Shown in pieces: positions 49,753-57,867 of a stretch of 64,000 nucleotides of DNA. The DNA is from Mycolicibacterium stellerae (lineage in GTDB: Bacteria > Actinomycetota > Actinomycetes > Mycobacteriales > Mycobacteriaceae). The translations under genes and the position numbers were made by a program. The stretch is from positions 92,585 to 156,584 of the forward strand of contig NZ_RARC01000014.1 of assembly GCF_003719305.1 (NCBI RefSeq). Direction: 5' to 3'. Position 1 is the stretch's first letter. Each line of letters starts with the position of its first letter. The notes beneath the pieces were generated by a model. It was not told the DNA's origin. It was given only the letters and a program-made list of their open reading frames with translations, and searched no databases.

Positions 49753-50941
49753 GCCGTTGCGCCACACGTAGATACTCACCCGCCACCACCGGCCAAGCCA
49801 TGTCTGGCGCCAACCCGCGGGCCTCGGCGGCCATCGAGCCGGCGAGGCGTGGCTGCGTCAGTATGTCCCGCAGCGCCGTCACCAATGCGTCGGGATCGCT
49901 GTGGTCGACGAACGTGCCTGCGCCGTTACGGAGGACTTCGACGGCGTGCGGGAAAGCGGTGGCCACGGTGGGCCTGCCCGCCGCGATGGCGTCCGCCAGC
50001 GCGCTAGAGCTGACCTGGTCGGCGGAGTCGTAGGGCAGAGCGACGACAGCCGCAGACTGGATGAGCGCAGTCAGCATCGCCCCGTTGAAATAGCGAGCGT
50101 CGAAGACCACCGAATGCGCCGTTCCGGCCCGACGAACTTGCTCCACCAGGGCGTCGCGGTACGCCTCGCCTTCTTCGGCGAGCACATCCGGGTGCGTCGG
50201 GCCGACGACCATGTATCGGGGCCGGCCCGGCAGGTGATGAAGCGAACTCATCGCCTCTATCACGCGCTCGATGCCCTTCCCCGGCCGCAGTAGTCCCCAC
50301 GTCAAGATAGTTGGTCTGCTCGGGCGCTTCACCGCGGGTTCGTTCGGGACGACCGCCCCGTGCGTGATCGTCGTGACCTTGCGCCGATCGACGCCATAGA
50401 TTTCACACAGCCGCTGCTTGGCAACCTCGGACATGACGACCACTTGATCGGCCGCGCCCGCGATCCAGGCAAGGACCGAATGTTGATGTGGCGTCGGTGT
50501 TTTCAGTACGGTATGCACGACCACGATCGACGGAACGCGCAGCCCGCGGATGACGTCCACCACGTCGTTCCCGTCGATACCTCCGTACACGCCGTAGTCA
50601 TACTGGATGATCGCGACGTTGCCCCGGTTCAGCAGGTCGATACACCCCGCGACCGACGTCGCCGAGTCGTTGACCAGCTCTGCGACCACGTCAGCCTGAG
50701 ACGACGGCAACCCGTCGGCCACGCGGATCACGTGGACGTCGGTGTCGTGCGCTCTCAACGCTTCGGAAAGGGCAGCGCTGGACGTCGCCAGCCCGCCAAG
50801 GGTGGGCGGATACGGAGTGAGGATGCCTATATCTGCGCGGCGAGACGCGTACTGCACTCGAACAGGGGGAACCAGCGATGGAAGCAGGCGCGGAGCGCTC
50901 AAGGTAACTCCGATGACGGTTGTTACCGGCGTGTCCGACAT
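49724..50941 (-). CDS. Glycosyltransferase family 4 protein
   Basis: 405-residue GT-B glycosyltransferase. The N-terminal domain opens with IGILTPYPPTLGGLATSSAAL, the usual GT4 acceptor-side glycine loop; the C-terminal donor domain has TWGLLRPGKGIERVIEAM (Lys in GKG) and LPYDSADQVSSSALADAIAAGRP, where GT4 enzymes carry the E(x)7E motif, although here the first Glu is not clear. The start is uncertain: ATG 50941 adds about 35 residues of non-family sequence, and GTG at 50857 would begin close to the fold. Acceptor and sugar donor are unknown; cell-envelope glycan or glycolipid synthesis is a typical role. Confidence 0.8.
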   Translation of the reverse strand: MSDTPVTTVIGVTLSAPRLLPSLVPPVRVQYASRRADIGILTPYPPTLGGLATSSAALSEALRAHDTDVHVIRVADGLPSSQADVVAELVNDSATSVAGCIDLLNRGNVAIIQYDYGVYGGIDGNDVVDVIRGLRVPSIVVVHTVLKTPTPHQHSVLAWIAGAADQVVVMSEVAKQRLCEIYGVDRRKVTTITHGAVVPNEPAVKRPSRPTILTWGLLRPGKGIERVIEAMSSLHHLPGRPRYMVVGPTHPDVLAEEGEAYRDALVEQVRRAGTAHSVVFDARYFNGAMLTALIQSAAVVALPYDSADQVSSSALADAIAAGRPTVATAFPHAVEVLRNGAGTFVDHSDPDALVTALRDILTQPRLAGSMAAEARGLAPDMAWPVVAGEYLRVAQRLIAERPAAT

Positions 50942-51013
50942 GAGCGGTTGCTCGGCAAATCAGCGGATGCCAGCTGATGCATTCCGGACTGGCTGGGTTT
51001 CCAACCTATTCAA

Positions 51014-51160
51014 CGGTACACCCGGGGCATCGGAACGCCGCCTGCGGGTCCTCGTGTCGCGTTTTTGCTTGCGCCAGCGCATATTTCACCGTCGAAGTGA
51101 GCACGCCCCCCGCCGTGACGGGTCAGACGGCGCGCGCTCGGTATACCCGCAGGTGTACCG
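51014..51160. promoter_or_regulatory. Repeated CGGTAYACC half-sites upstream of the DUF5994-like gene
   Basis: Three copies of a 9-bp word in the gene-free stretch 50942-51223: CGGTACACC at 51014-51022, CGGTATACC at 51139-51147 and the inverted GGTGTACCG at 51152-51160. The last two form an imperfect palindrome (8 of 9) with a 4-nt spacer, 64 bp upstream of the ATG. The recurrence suggests a regulator site, but no regulator is adjacent and chance cannot be excluded in GC-rich DNA. Confidence 0.35.
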
Positions 51161-51223
51161 TCGATAGTGCACCAACCGCACGCATTCGCGCGTCGGGCCC
51201 AGCTCGAAGTGAGGGAATCGCCC

Positions 51224-51745
51224 ATGGATCGCGCTGGCTCGAGTACGAAAACCTCTGCGCACGAACACAATCGGCGGCAAATGTCCGGCCGCACGCGGCT
51301 CACGCTGGTATCCGAACTGGGCGGCGCGCTGGACGGTGGCTGGTGGCCGTACACATCGTCGGTCGCCAAGGAACTTCCCGAGCTGATCGAGGCGCTGGAA
51401 AGTCGACTGGGCCAAGTCATCGATATCGGCGTCAACTGGTCACCCTTGGAGGGTGTGCCCGATCTCGACTCGCTCAACTACCGCGGTAATGCCGCCGTTC
51501 GCAGCCGCAACACCCGCCCGCAACGCGTGATGACCGTGACCGGCATTCGTGCCTGCGCGCGACTCCTGGTGGTGCCGTGCCAGACCAGCACAGCGCTCGC
51601 CGTCATGTTGCTGCGACGCGCCGCCGGGCTGGCAGTCTTCTCGGTCCACCGGGACACCGACGCGTTCAGGACGGCAGAGGACATCGTCCTCGCCGCCCGC
51701 GCCGAGCACCCGATGTTTGCGAGGTCGGCGTCCGGCTCAGCGTGA
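51224..51745 (+). CDS. DUF5994-like small protein
   Basis: 173-residue protein that I place, from memory, in the mycobacterial DUF5994 group: TRLTLVSELGGALDGGWWPYTSS, then LPELIEALESRLGQVIDIGVNWS and RLLVVPCQTSTALAVMLLRRAAG. No signal peptide or catalytic motif is recognisable. The ATG at 51224 has GAGGGA 9 nt upstream. The 282-bp leader carries three CGGTAYACC-like half-sites. The 3' end overlaps the convergent helicase gene by 9 bp. Members often occur in several copies per genome and are of unknown function. Confidence 0.68.
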   Translation: MDRAGSSTKTSAHEHNRRQMSGRTRLTLVSELGGALDGGWWPYTSSVAKELPELIEALESRLGQVIDIGVNWSPLEGVPDLDSLNYRGNAAVRSRNTRPQRVMTVTGIRACARLLVVPCQTSTALAVMLLRRAAGLAVFSVHRDTDAFRTAEDIVLAARAEHPMFARSASGSA

Positions 51746-53065
51746 AACGCTGCGCCGACGGCCTGCGGAGTTGCGATGCTGACCGCGCGCAGCGCCGCCA
51801 TTACCCGCATTACCTGAAGCGCGCCTGCGACGCGGGCCGCCGGATGTATTCGCGGCAGTAGCGTTCGCGGGCGGGTTCGGACGACGCGGAGGAGCCTTGA
51901 ACGGAGCGACCTCGCCGACCAGCGCGGTCACCGGGGCCGAATTCGCGACGACCTCTTGCGGGCGGACGTTGATCCCCGCCTTGCGCATCAGTGCGTTCAG
52001 GTCCCTGCGCTGCTCAGGCAGCACGACGGTGACCACATCGCCCGAATTTCCGGCCCGTGCCGTCCGGCCGGACCGGTGCAGATAGGCCTTGTGCTCGACC
52101 GGAGGGTCAACGTGCACGACGAGTTCGACGTCGTCGACATGCACACCGCGCGCGGCGATGTCGGTGGCCACAAGCACACGCGCTTCGCCAGTGCTGAACG
52201 CGGCCAGGTTGCGATCGCGTGCGTTCTGAGAAAGGTTGCCGTGCAAGTCAACTGATGGCACCCCGGATTCGGTGAGCTGCTTGGCCAGCTTGCGGGCCTG
52301 ATGTTTGGTGCGCATGAACAGGATCCGCCGTCCGGTACCGGAGGCGAGCTGCTGCACCAGTTCCTTCTTGGCCGCAACGCCCGTCACGTGGAACACGTGG
52401 TGAGTCATTTCCGGCACCGGAGAGTGCGCCTCGTCGATGGAGTGCGTCACCGGGTTGTGCAGGAACCGCTTGACGAGCTTGTCGACGCCGTTGTCCAGCG
52501 TCGCGGAGAACATCATGCGCTGCCCGCCCGCGGGTGTGGCCGCAAGGATCCGGGTCACGCCGGGCAAGAAGCCGAGGTCAGCCATGTGATCGGCCTCGTC
52601 GACAACGGTGACCTGTATGGAGTCGAGGTTGATGACGCGCTGCCGCATCAGGTCTTCGAGCCGGCCCGGGCAGGCCACGACGATGTCGACGCCGGAACGC
52701 AGTGCCGACACCTGACGGTTCTGCGGAACGCCGCCGAAGATGGTGGTGACCTTGAGCTGATGGGCGGATGCCAGCGGTTGAAGGGTCGCGGCGATCTGGG
52801 TCGCCAACTCACGAGTGGGCGCGAGCACCAGCGCGGTTGGCCGACCACGCCGCTGCATGGCTGCAAGCCGAGTGACCAGCGGGATGGAGAATGCAAGCGT
52901 CTTGCCGCTGCCGGTCTTGCCGCGGCCCAGCACATCTCGACCGGCGAGCGTATCGGGAAGCGTCTTCTCCTGAATCGGGAAAGGGGTGAGGATTCCGCGC
53001 GCGGCCAGCGACTGGATCAGCTTGTCGTCGACGCAGAGATCAGCAAAGGATTGTTGAGTAGTAAT
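51737..53065 (-). CDS. DEAD-box RNA helicase with apparent ATT start
   Basis: About 442 residues of DEAD-box ATP-dependent RNA helicase. The Q motif region (GILTPFPIQEKTLPD), Walker A GKTGSGKT, PTRELA, GG, TPGR-like CPGRLED, DEAD (VVDEADHM), SAT (MMFSATL) and C-terminal ARGVHVDDVELV and HRSGRTARAG are all in order; the tail after about 380 is Arg/Pro/Asn-rich, typical of RNA-binding extensions. The frame has no ATG, GTG or TTG before the Q motif: between the upstream in-frame stop (53078-53080) and the core, ATT at 53065 gives MTTQQSFADL, a normal family N-terminus, with AAGG 8 nt before it. The RBS lies in a small hairpin (53072-53084). Confidence 0.82.
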   Translation of the reverse strand: MTTQQSFADLCVDDKLIQSLAARGILTPFPIQEKTLPDTLAGRDVLGRGKTGSGKTLAFSIPLVTRLAAMQRRGRPTALVLAPTRELATQIAATLQPLASAHQLKVTTIFGGVPQNRQVSALRSGVDIVVACPGRLEDLMRQRVINLDSIQVTVVDEADHMADLGFLPGVTRILAATPAGGQRMMFSATLDNGVDKLVKRFLHNPVTHSIDEAHSPVPEMTHHVFHVTGVAAKKELVQQLASGTGRRILFMRTKHQARKLAKQLTESGVPSVDLHGNLSQNARDRNLAAFSTGEARVLVATDIAARGVHVDDVELVVHVDPPVEHKAYLHRSGRTARAGNSGDVVTVVLPEQRRDLNALMRKAGINVRPQEVVANSAPVTALVGEVAPFKAPPRRPNPPANATAANTSGGPRRRRASGNAGNGGAARGQHRNSAGRRRSVSR

Positions 53066-53071
53066 TGCGAG

Positions 53072-53084
53072 TGCCTTTCAGGCA
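53072..53084 (-). promoter_or_regulatory. Hairpin covering the helicase ribosome-binding site
   Basis: On the minus strand TGCCT-GAA-AGGCA forms a 5-bp stem with a 3-nt loop just upstream of the ATT start at 53065. The Shine-Dalgarno-like AAAGG lies in the loop and 3' arm, so folding would hide it. Temperature- or helicase-dependent opening would be a simple autoregulatory device, as long 5' leaders are in other cold-induced DEAD-box genes. This is inference from sequence only. Confidence 0.4.
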
Positions 53085-53306
53085 TTGGGTTGCACTTCGC
53101 TTGCGCGATTGATCGGCACGAGCGAGCACAAGTCTGGCGAGATTGCCGGTGGGCAATATCGATCGCCGTGAGAAAACCTTGTGCTGTGTGCACGATTGGG
53201 AAGTGATCCACGACGCTGTTGGCAAGCTTCGTTGAGCGCCAACGTTGCCTCTAAGAGTACAGGGTGGCAACCAGTCGGCGAAATCAGGCGCCGTCGTACG
53301 TCGCGT

Positions 53307-55121
53307 CTAGCTGATCGCGCCGTTGATGACCGGTTTGGCGATCATGCCTTTGTCCACACCCCATTTGGTGGCGATCGCCTTGTACTCGCCGGTCGACATG
53401 ACGTGCTCGAGTGCCTGCCTCAGCGATTCGGCCAGCCCCGAATCCTTTTGCACCGGCCAGCCGTAGGGCGCGGTGTCGAACTGCTCGCCAGCGGGTTCCA
53501 GCGCGCCACCGCTGCCCTTGATGGCGAACCCGGTAACCGGGGAGTCCGCCGACATCGCGTCGATCTCGCCGTTGATCAGAGCCGAGGTCAGTTCGTCCTG
53601 CCTGGCGTAGGTGACGGCCTGCACCGGCGGCAACCCGGCCGCGACACACTGATCGCTCTTGGCGGGAATCTCGACGGTTTCATGGGTCGAGCCGGGCGTC
53701 ATGCCGACCCGCAGCCCGCACGCCGCGTTCGGGTCGACGCCCGACCCGGTGCGCTGCGCCCACAACGTCCCCGCTTCGAAATAGGTGACGAAGTCGACCT
53801 GCTCCTGACGCTCGAGCGTGTCGGTGAACGACGACATCCCGACATTGATCTCCCCGCGCTGCACCGTCGGAATGATGTCCTCGAACAGGAACTCCCGATA
53901 CTCGGGAAGGAGTCCAAGCGTCTTGGCCACCGCGTTGATCAGGTCGACGTCGAAACCGACGATGTCGCCTGCCGAGTTCTTGAATTCGTTTGGCGCATAG
54001 GGGACGTTGACGCCGATCGTCAGCCGGCCCGAGTCCCTGATTTCGGCAGGGAGTGTCGCCGCGATCGCAGGCACCAGCCCGTCGTCGGATGGCTGCGGCG
54101 TCGCCGACGTCGACGGCGGCTCCGCGGATCGGCCACCGCCGTCACGGCCGCCCCACAGCTGCCACGCCCCGAACACCAGCGCCACACCCAGCAGGACCGC
54201 GGCACCCAAGATGGCGAGGGTCTTCGCGGACACTCCACTGCGAGGCGGCTTCTGGTTGACCCGGCTCGCCGAATGCCTGCCGGAGCCGGTTGTTCGCACC
54301 GGCACGCTCAGCGCCTTGCGCGCTGCGGCGGCCATCTCACCCGCGGTCTGATAGCGCCGACCCGGCTTCTTCGACATGCCCTTGGCGATGACCTCGTCGA
54401 ATGCCGCCAACCTGGCGTTGATGGCAGAGGGTTTCGGCACCGGCGCGCTGATGTGCTTGGCGATCTGCTGCTCGAGGCTGTCCACGGGGTACGGCCGCTG
54501 GCCGGTCAGGCACTCGTAGAGGACGCAGGTCAGCGCGTAGACGTCCGAGCGAGGATCGACCTCGCCGCCCTCGAACCGCTCGGGCGACATGTAGGCCATC
54601 GTGCCAAGCGTGCTGCCCGCGGTGGTCAAGCCTTGCTGGCCCGCGGTGCGCGCCAGGCCGAAGTCGATCAGGTAGGCGAAGTCGTTCTTGGTGACCAGGA
54701 TGTTGGAAGGCTTGACGTCGCGGTGGATGAGGCCGAGTTCGTGCGCGGCGTCGAGAGCCGCAGCGACCTGGTCGATGATCGACACCGCCAGCGCGGGTTT
54801 GAGCGGCTTTTTGTCGTCGTCCTCGCCCAACATGGCCCCGAGGTTGCGGCCGTCGATCAGCCGCATATCCAAGTAGAGCTTCTCGTCGATCTCGCCGAAG
54901 CCGTGGATCGGCACCACATGCGGTTCGTTGATACCCGCTGCGGCCTGCGATTCACGCCGGAATCGCTGCTGGAAGACAGCGTCGCGGGCCAGGTGTGACG
55001 GCAGTACTTTGAGCGCGACGATCCGGTCGGTCCTGGTGTCGAAGGCCCTGTAGACCTCGCCCATTCCGCCCCGGCCGATCAGCTCCTGGAGCTGATATTG
55101 CCCGAATGGTGTCGCATCCAC
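53307..55121 (-). CDS. Receptor Ser/Thr kinase with extracellular solute-binding domain
   Basis: 604 residues, three parts. The kinase domain (about 9-270) has the P-loop IGRGGMGEVY, Lys38 in VALKVL, HRD at 133-135 (LIHRDVKPSN), DFG at 153-155 and an activation loop ending YMSPERF: a complete Hanks kinase. A single transmembrane helix spans about 301-323. The outside part (about 356-600) is a family-3 periplasmic binding-protein domain of amino-acid ABC importers (LTIGVNVPYAPNEFKN, GFDVDLINAVAKTLGL, VGMSSFTDTLERQEQVDFV). The likely role is ligand sensing, probably of an amino acid or related polar solute, coupled to cytoplasmic phosphorylation (inference from architecture). It is followed upstream by a small gene and a second receptor kinase on the same strand. 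Confidence 0.9.
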   Translation of the reverse strand: MDATPFGQYQLQELIGRGGMGEVYRAFDTRTDRIVALKVLPSHLARDAVFQQRFRRESQAAAGINEPHVVPIHGFGEIDEKLYLDMRLIDGRNLGAMLGEDDDKKPLKPALAVSIIDQVAAALDAAHELGLIHRDVKPSNILVTKNDFAYLIDFGLARTAGQQGLTTAGSTLGTMAYMSPERFEGGEVDPRSDVYALTCVLYECLTGQRPYPVDSLEQQIAKHISAPVPKPSAINARLAAFDEVIAKGMSKKPGRRYQTAGEMAAAARKALSVPVRTTGSGRHSASRVNQKPPRSGVSAKTLAILGAAVLLGVALVFGAWQLWGGRDGGGRSAEPPSTSATPQPSDDGLVPAIAATLPAEIRDSGRLTIGVNVPYAPNEFKNSAGDIVGFDVDLINAVAKTLGLLPEYREFLFEDIIPTVQRGEINVGMSSFTDTLERQEQVDFVTYFEAGTLWAQRTGSGVDPNAACGLRVGMTPGSTHETVEIPAKSDQCVAAGLPPVQAVTYARQDELTSALINGEIDAMSADSPVTGFAIKGSGGALEPAGEQFDTAPYGWPVQKDSGLAESLRQALEHVMSTGEYKAIATKWGVDKGMIAKPVINGAIS

Positions 55122-55216
55122 CGCGTTTACTCCTCGGCACGCGAACCCGCGCTGATGTGTTGCTTGAAGCTACACCACGTTTGCCGAGATTGTCTGCGCG
55201 TGTGTCAAGGCACCGA

Positions 55217-55372
55217 TCAGGTCTCGTCGGCGACCTGTTCTCGGGTCTGATGGCCGCCCGGAGCGTCCGGATCGTCGTTCTGGTGGTCGAGGTCCTCCTG
55301 CAGCTCCCGCTGCTCCTCGGTCGCCTTGGACGCGTCCTTCGGCGTGGCCGGTGGATCGTTGGGTTGTCCCAT
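55217..55372 (-). CDS. Small acidic protein, 51 aa
   Basis: ATG at 55372 to stop at 55217. The product is hydrophilic and acidic: MGQPNDPPATPKDASKATEE then a Gln/Glu/Asp-rich helix and a tail ending REQVADET. It has no Cys, signal peptide or membrane segment and is probably disordered in part. No clear ribosome site was found, and a longer frame upstream (to 55480) has weaker coding character. Lying between two receptor-kinase genes on the same strand, it could be an accessory protein or substrate, but there is no direct evidence. Confidence 0.5.
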   Translation of the reverse strand: MGQPNDPPATPKDASKATEEQRELQEDLDHQNDDPDAPGGHQTREQVADET

Positions 55373-55459
55373 GGCGCGAGGGTCGCCCGATCTCGGCGGA
55401 GCTAAACAGTCCGATCTCGGCGCGGTTACCCGTCCTATCCCACGGAGTTGAGCAGATGA

Positions 55460-55538
55460 GTGCCCGGCTCTTGGCGACAAAGTCGGTCGAATTGAGACGG
55501 GCTAACCGCGGGCGACTTTGTCGCCGTGAGGCGGGCAC
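55460..55538. repeat. Two-part inverted repeat between kinase genes
   Basis: Inner arms GGCGACAAAGTCG (55473-55485) and CGACTTTGTCGCC (55513-55525) are perfect; outer arms GTGCCCG (55460-55466) and CGGGCAC (55532-55538) are perfect, with equal 6-nt spacers on both sides. The loop is 27 nt. It lies in the gap between the second kinase stop (55564) and the small acidic gene. No T-run, so not an obvious terminator; palindromic repeat element or mRNA structure. Confidence 0.78.
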
Positions 55539-55563
55539 CTGACGACCGCAAGTTCGCGGCGGC

Positions 55564-57144
55564 TCACCGCGACCCGTACTGCAGCGCCGGCTCGTCGGAA
55601 TCGACCCCGCCATTGCTGAGGATCCGGAGGCGGTCGGGCCGCACCTCGTAACGGGCGCCATCGGCCGGATTGGTGACGTTGAACCCGCCGCCGGCGGGCG
55701 TGGCGTTGTCGAGCTGAATGTTCGCCCCGTCGCGCAACCGCTCACCCCGGTACTGATACGTCCCCGAGGACGTCTCGCACACCACCGCCATGGACTGTGC
55801 CGTCTGGATCGCCGTGACAAGCGAACTGCCCGGGTCGCAGCGGGTCGTGTGGCCGACGAAGCCCTGGCCGTCTGTCCCCGTCATCCCGGCCAGGGCCGCC
55901 GCGCTCGTCGTCGGCGTCGTGCTCGACGTGGGGGTCGGCGTCGTGCTCGACGTGGGGGTCGGCGACCCGGACGTCGTGGTGACCGTCTCGGTCGTCGTGG
56001 TCGCCGACGGCGGCACCGCCAGCGTGGTCGGCTGGGTCGCGCCGCTGTCGTCGCCGCTGGAGATCAACAGCGACGCCAGCACAGCGGCCACCCCGAACAG
56101 CACGATCACCGCGGCCGCCAGCGCCACCTGTGTCCTGCCGAAACGCCTCCGCCGGGGGGCGGGCGGCCTCGGCGGCGCAGAAGGCGGCAGCTGCGCCGGA
56201 TAGGGCGTGAACCCGGTGCCCGACGGATTCTCGTAGATCGCCGAGAACTGCCTCGTGTTCGTCGGCGGGTTCGGCACAGGAAGCGGCGGCCGCGGTACCT
56301 CCACCGCACCCACGGCCGCGTTGGCCGCCTTGGCCAGCGCCCCGGCCGTCGCGTACCTGTCCGATGGCTTCTTCGCCAGACCTCGGGCGATGACGTCGTC
56401 GAATGACCGCGAGATACCGCGTCGCATGATGCTCGGTCGTGGTGGCGGCGAGAACATGTGCGCGCTCATCAGCTGTCGCAAATCGCCGCCGGTGTCGAAA
56501 GGCGCCCTGCCGGTGAGGCATTCATACAGCAGACACGTCAACGAATAGATGTCGGCCGCCGGGCCGACGCGGCCGCCCGCAAACCGCTCCGCGGCCATGT
56601 ACGCACACGACCCGATGATCAAGCCTGTCGACGTGACGCTCGCATCGCCTTCACCGTGCGCGATCCCGAAGTCGACGAGATATGCGAAGTCGTCCGGCGT
56701 CAGCAGCACGTTCTCCGGCTTGATGTCGCGGTGCACCAGCCCGTCGGCGTGCGCGGCGTCCAGCGCCGCTGCCACCTGCGCGATGATCGACACCGCTCGC
56801 CGCGGCTCCAGCGGGCCGTTCGCCTGCAGCTCGTCCTTCAGGCTCGCGCCCTCGACCAGCCGCATGTCGATGTACAGCGTGCCGTCGATGTCGCCGAAGT
56901 CGTGCACCGGGATGACGTGCGGTTCCTGCAACCGCGCGGCCATCCGCGATTCGCGCCGGAATCGCGCCTGGTAGCTCTTGTCCGCAGCCATCTCCGCGCG
57001 CAGCAGCTTCACCGCGACCATGCGTTCCTTGACGGTGTCGTACGCGCGGTACACCTCGCCCATGCCGCCGACACCGATCAGCGCCTGCAGCTCATACGGT
57101 CCGAATCGCGTGCCCAGCCGCGAGCCGCCCTGCGCGGAGGTCAT
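55564..57144 (-). CDS. Transmembrane Ser/Thr protein kinase
   Basis: 526-residue Hanks-type kinase. P-loop IGVGGMGEVY, Lys46 in VAVKLL, HRD at 138-140 and DFG at 158-160 are intact; the APE position reads AAE (CAYMAAERF). A Pro-rich juxtamembrane segment (about 283-332) precedes the transmembrane helix (about 338-361). Outside, a Thr/Ser/Pro linker with a duplicated 8-residue unit leads to a small domain (about 415-526) with two Cys that could form a disulfide. The ligand is unknown. It resembles the first kinase in its catalytic domain, suggesting duplication followed by exchange of the sensor. Transcribed toward the other kinase gene. Confidence 0.88.
   Translation of the reverse strand: MTSAQGGSRLGTRFGPYELQALIGVGGMGEVYRAYDTVKERMVAVKLLRAEMAADKSYQARFRRESRMAARLQEPHVIPVHDFGDIDGTLYIDMRLVEGASLKDELQANGPLEPRRAVSIIAQVAAALDAAHADGLVHRDIKPENVLLTPDDFAYLVDFGIAHGEGDASVTSTGLIIGSCAYMAAERFAGGRVGPAADIYSLTCLLYECLTGRAPFDTGGDLRQLMSAHMFSPPPRPSIMRRGISRSFDDVIARGLAKKPSDRYATAGALAKAANAAVGAVEVPRPPLPVPNPPTNTRQFSAIYENPSGTGFTPYPAQLPPSAPPRPPAPRRRRFGRTQVALAAAVIVLFGVAAVLASLLISSGDDSGATQPTTLAVPPSATTTTETVTTTSGSPTPTSSTTPTPTSSTTPTTSAAALAGMTGTDGQGFVGHTTRCDPGSSLVTAIQTAQSMAVVCETSSGTYQYRGERLRDGANIQLDNATPAGGGFNVTNPADGARYEVRPDRLRILSNGGVDSDEPALQYGSR
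55916..55963. repeat. 24-bp tandem duplication in kinase linker
   Basis: Two perfect adjacent copies of a 24-bp unit (55916-55939 and 55940-55963) within the kinase gene. It is in frame and duplicates an 8-residue Thr/Pro/Ser stretch of the extracellular linker. Such repeats vary in number by slippage and change the distance between membrane and sensor. Confidence 0.85.
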
Positions 57145-57337
57145 TCACAATCCTTCCCGTTTCCCGACATGCGATGGCGCCACGGTTCGATGTGCGGCTA
57201 TGGATATGTTCCCGTTTCGCACGCCCGCTTAACGTTCTACCCGCCATGACAAATTACTTCGTCATCGAAGTTAGCTGTGGTGCAGCGTGTTCGGCGGTTC
57301 GGCACACCACGCGCCCGTGAGGTCATACCGTAGCGCC

Positions 57338-57817
57338 ATGACAGATCAGTCGCCTGCGGTCAGCATCTCGCACCCGCCTGAGGGGCTCCTGAGAGCCGTC
57401 AACCCCGCCGTGAAGTTCCTGCTGGGTACGCCGTTGGGCGGCAGCCTTCGGCGGCAGATGATGGTGCTCAATTTCACAGGCCGCAAGAGCGGGCGCAAGT
57501 ATTCGGTTCCGGTCAGTGCACACCAGGTCGACGGCACCCTCTACGCGCTGGCCAGCGCAGGCTGGACGGCCAATTTCCGCGACGGCGCCAACGCCGAGGT
57601 GCTCTGGGACGGGAAGAAGACCACCATGCGCGGCGAACTCATCCGCGACCCCGCGACCGTCGCCGACCTGGCCCACCGTGTCGCAGAGTCCTACGGAGCG
57701 AAGAAGGCGCAGCGCATGATGGGGCTGCAGTTCCGCGACAACAGGATGCCGAGCCTCGAGGAGTTCACCGAGGCGGCGCGGCGTGACGGCATGCGCGCCG
57801 TCAAGTTCACCGTCTAG
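57338..57817 (+). CDS. Deazaflavin (F420)-dependent nitroreductase-family protein
   Basis: 159-residue Ddn/DUF385-type protein. MMVLNFTGRKSGRKYSVPV is the conserved F420 phosphate-binding stretch and LYALASAGWTANFRDGANAEV the second. The ATG at 57338 gives normal length; the upstream extension has no family match. These split-barrel proteins reduce quinones, nitro compounds or similar acceptors with F420H2. The C-terminal half (MMGLQFRDNRMPSLEEF region) is variable in the family. Convergent with the alpha/beta hydrolase gene, with a 21-bp tandem repeat between them. Confidence 0.87.
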   Translation: MTDQSPAVSISHPPEGLLRAVNPAVKFLLGTPLGGSLRRQMMVLNFTGRKSGRKYSVPVSAHQVDGTLYALASAGWTANFRDGANAEVLWDGKKTTMRGELIRDPATVADLAHRVAESYGAKKAQRMMGLQFRDNRMPSLEEFTEAARRDGMRAVKFTV

Positions 57818-57825
57818 TACGTCCC

Positions 57826-57867
57826 AATACGTCGCGGCGGCGAGCTAATACGTCGCGGCGGCGAGCT
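57826..57867. repeat. Perfect 21-bp tandem duplication at the 3' end of the hydrolase gene
   Basis: Unit 57826-57846 is repeated exactly at 57847-57867. The minus-strand hydrolase reading frame ends at the junction: its TAG (57845-57847) is formed across the boundary of the two copies. The unit inside the gene encodes the last residues (LAAATY). Confidence 0.9.

Noticed and set aside
53017..53211. 64-codon minus-strand frame ahead of the helicase as an independent gene
   Set aside because: No ribosome site or family match; kept only as a possible leader frame overlapping the helicase start.
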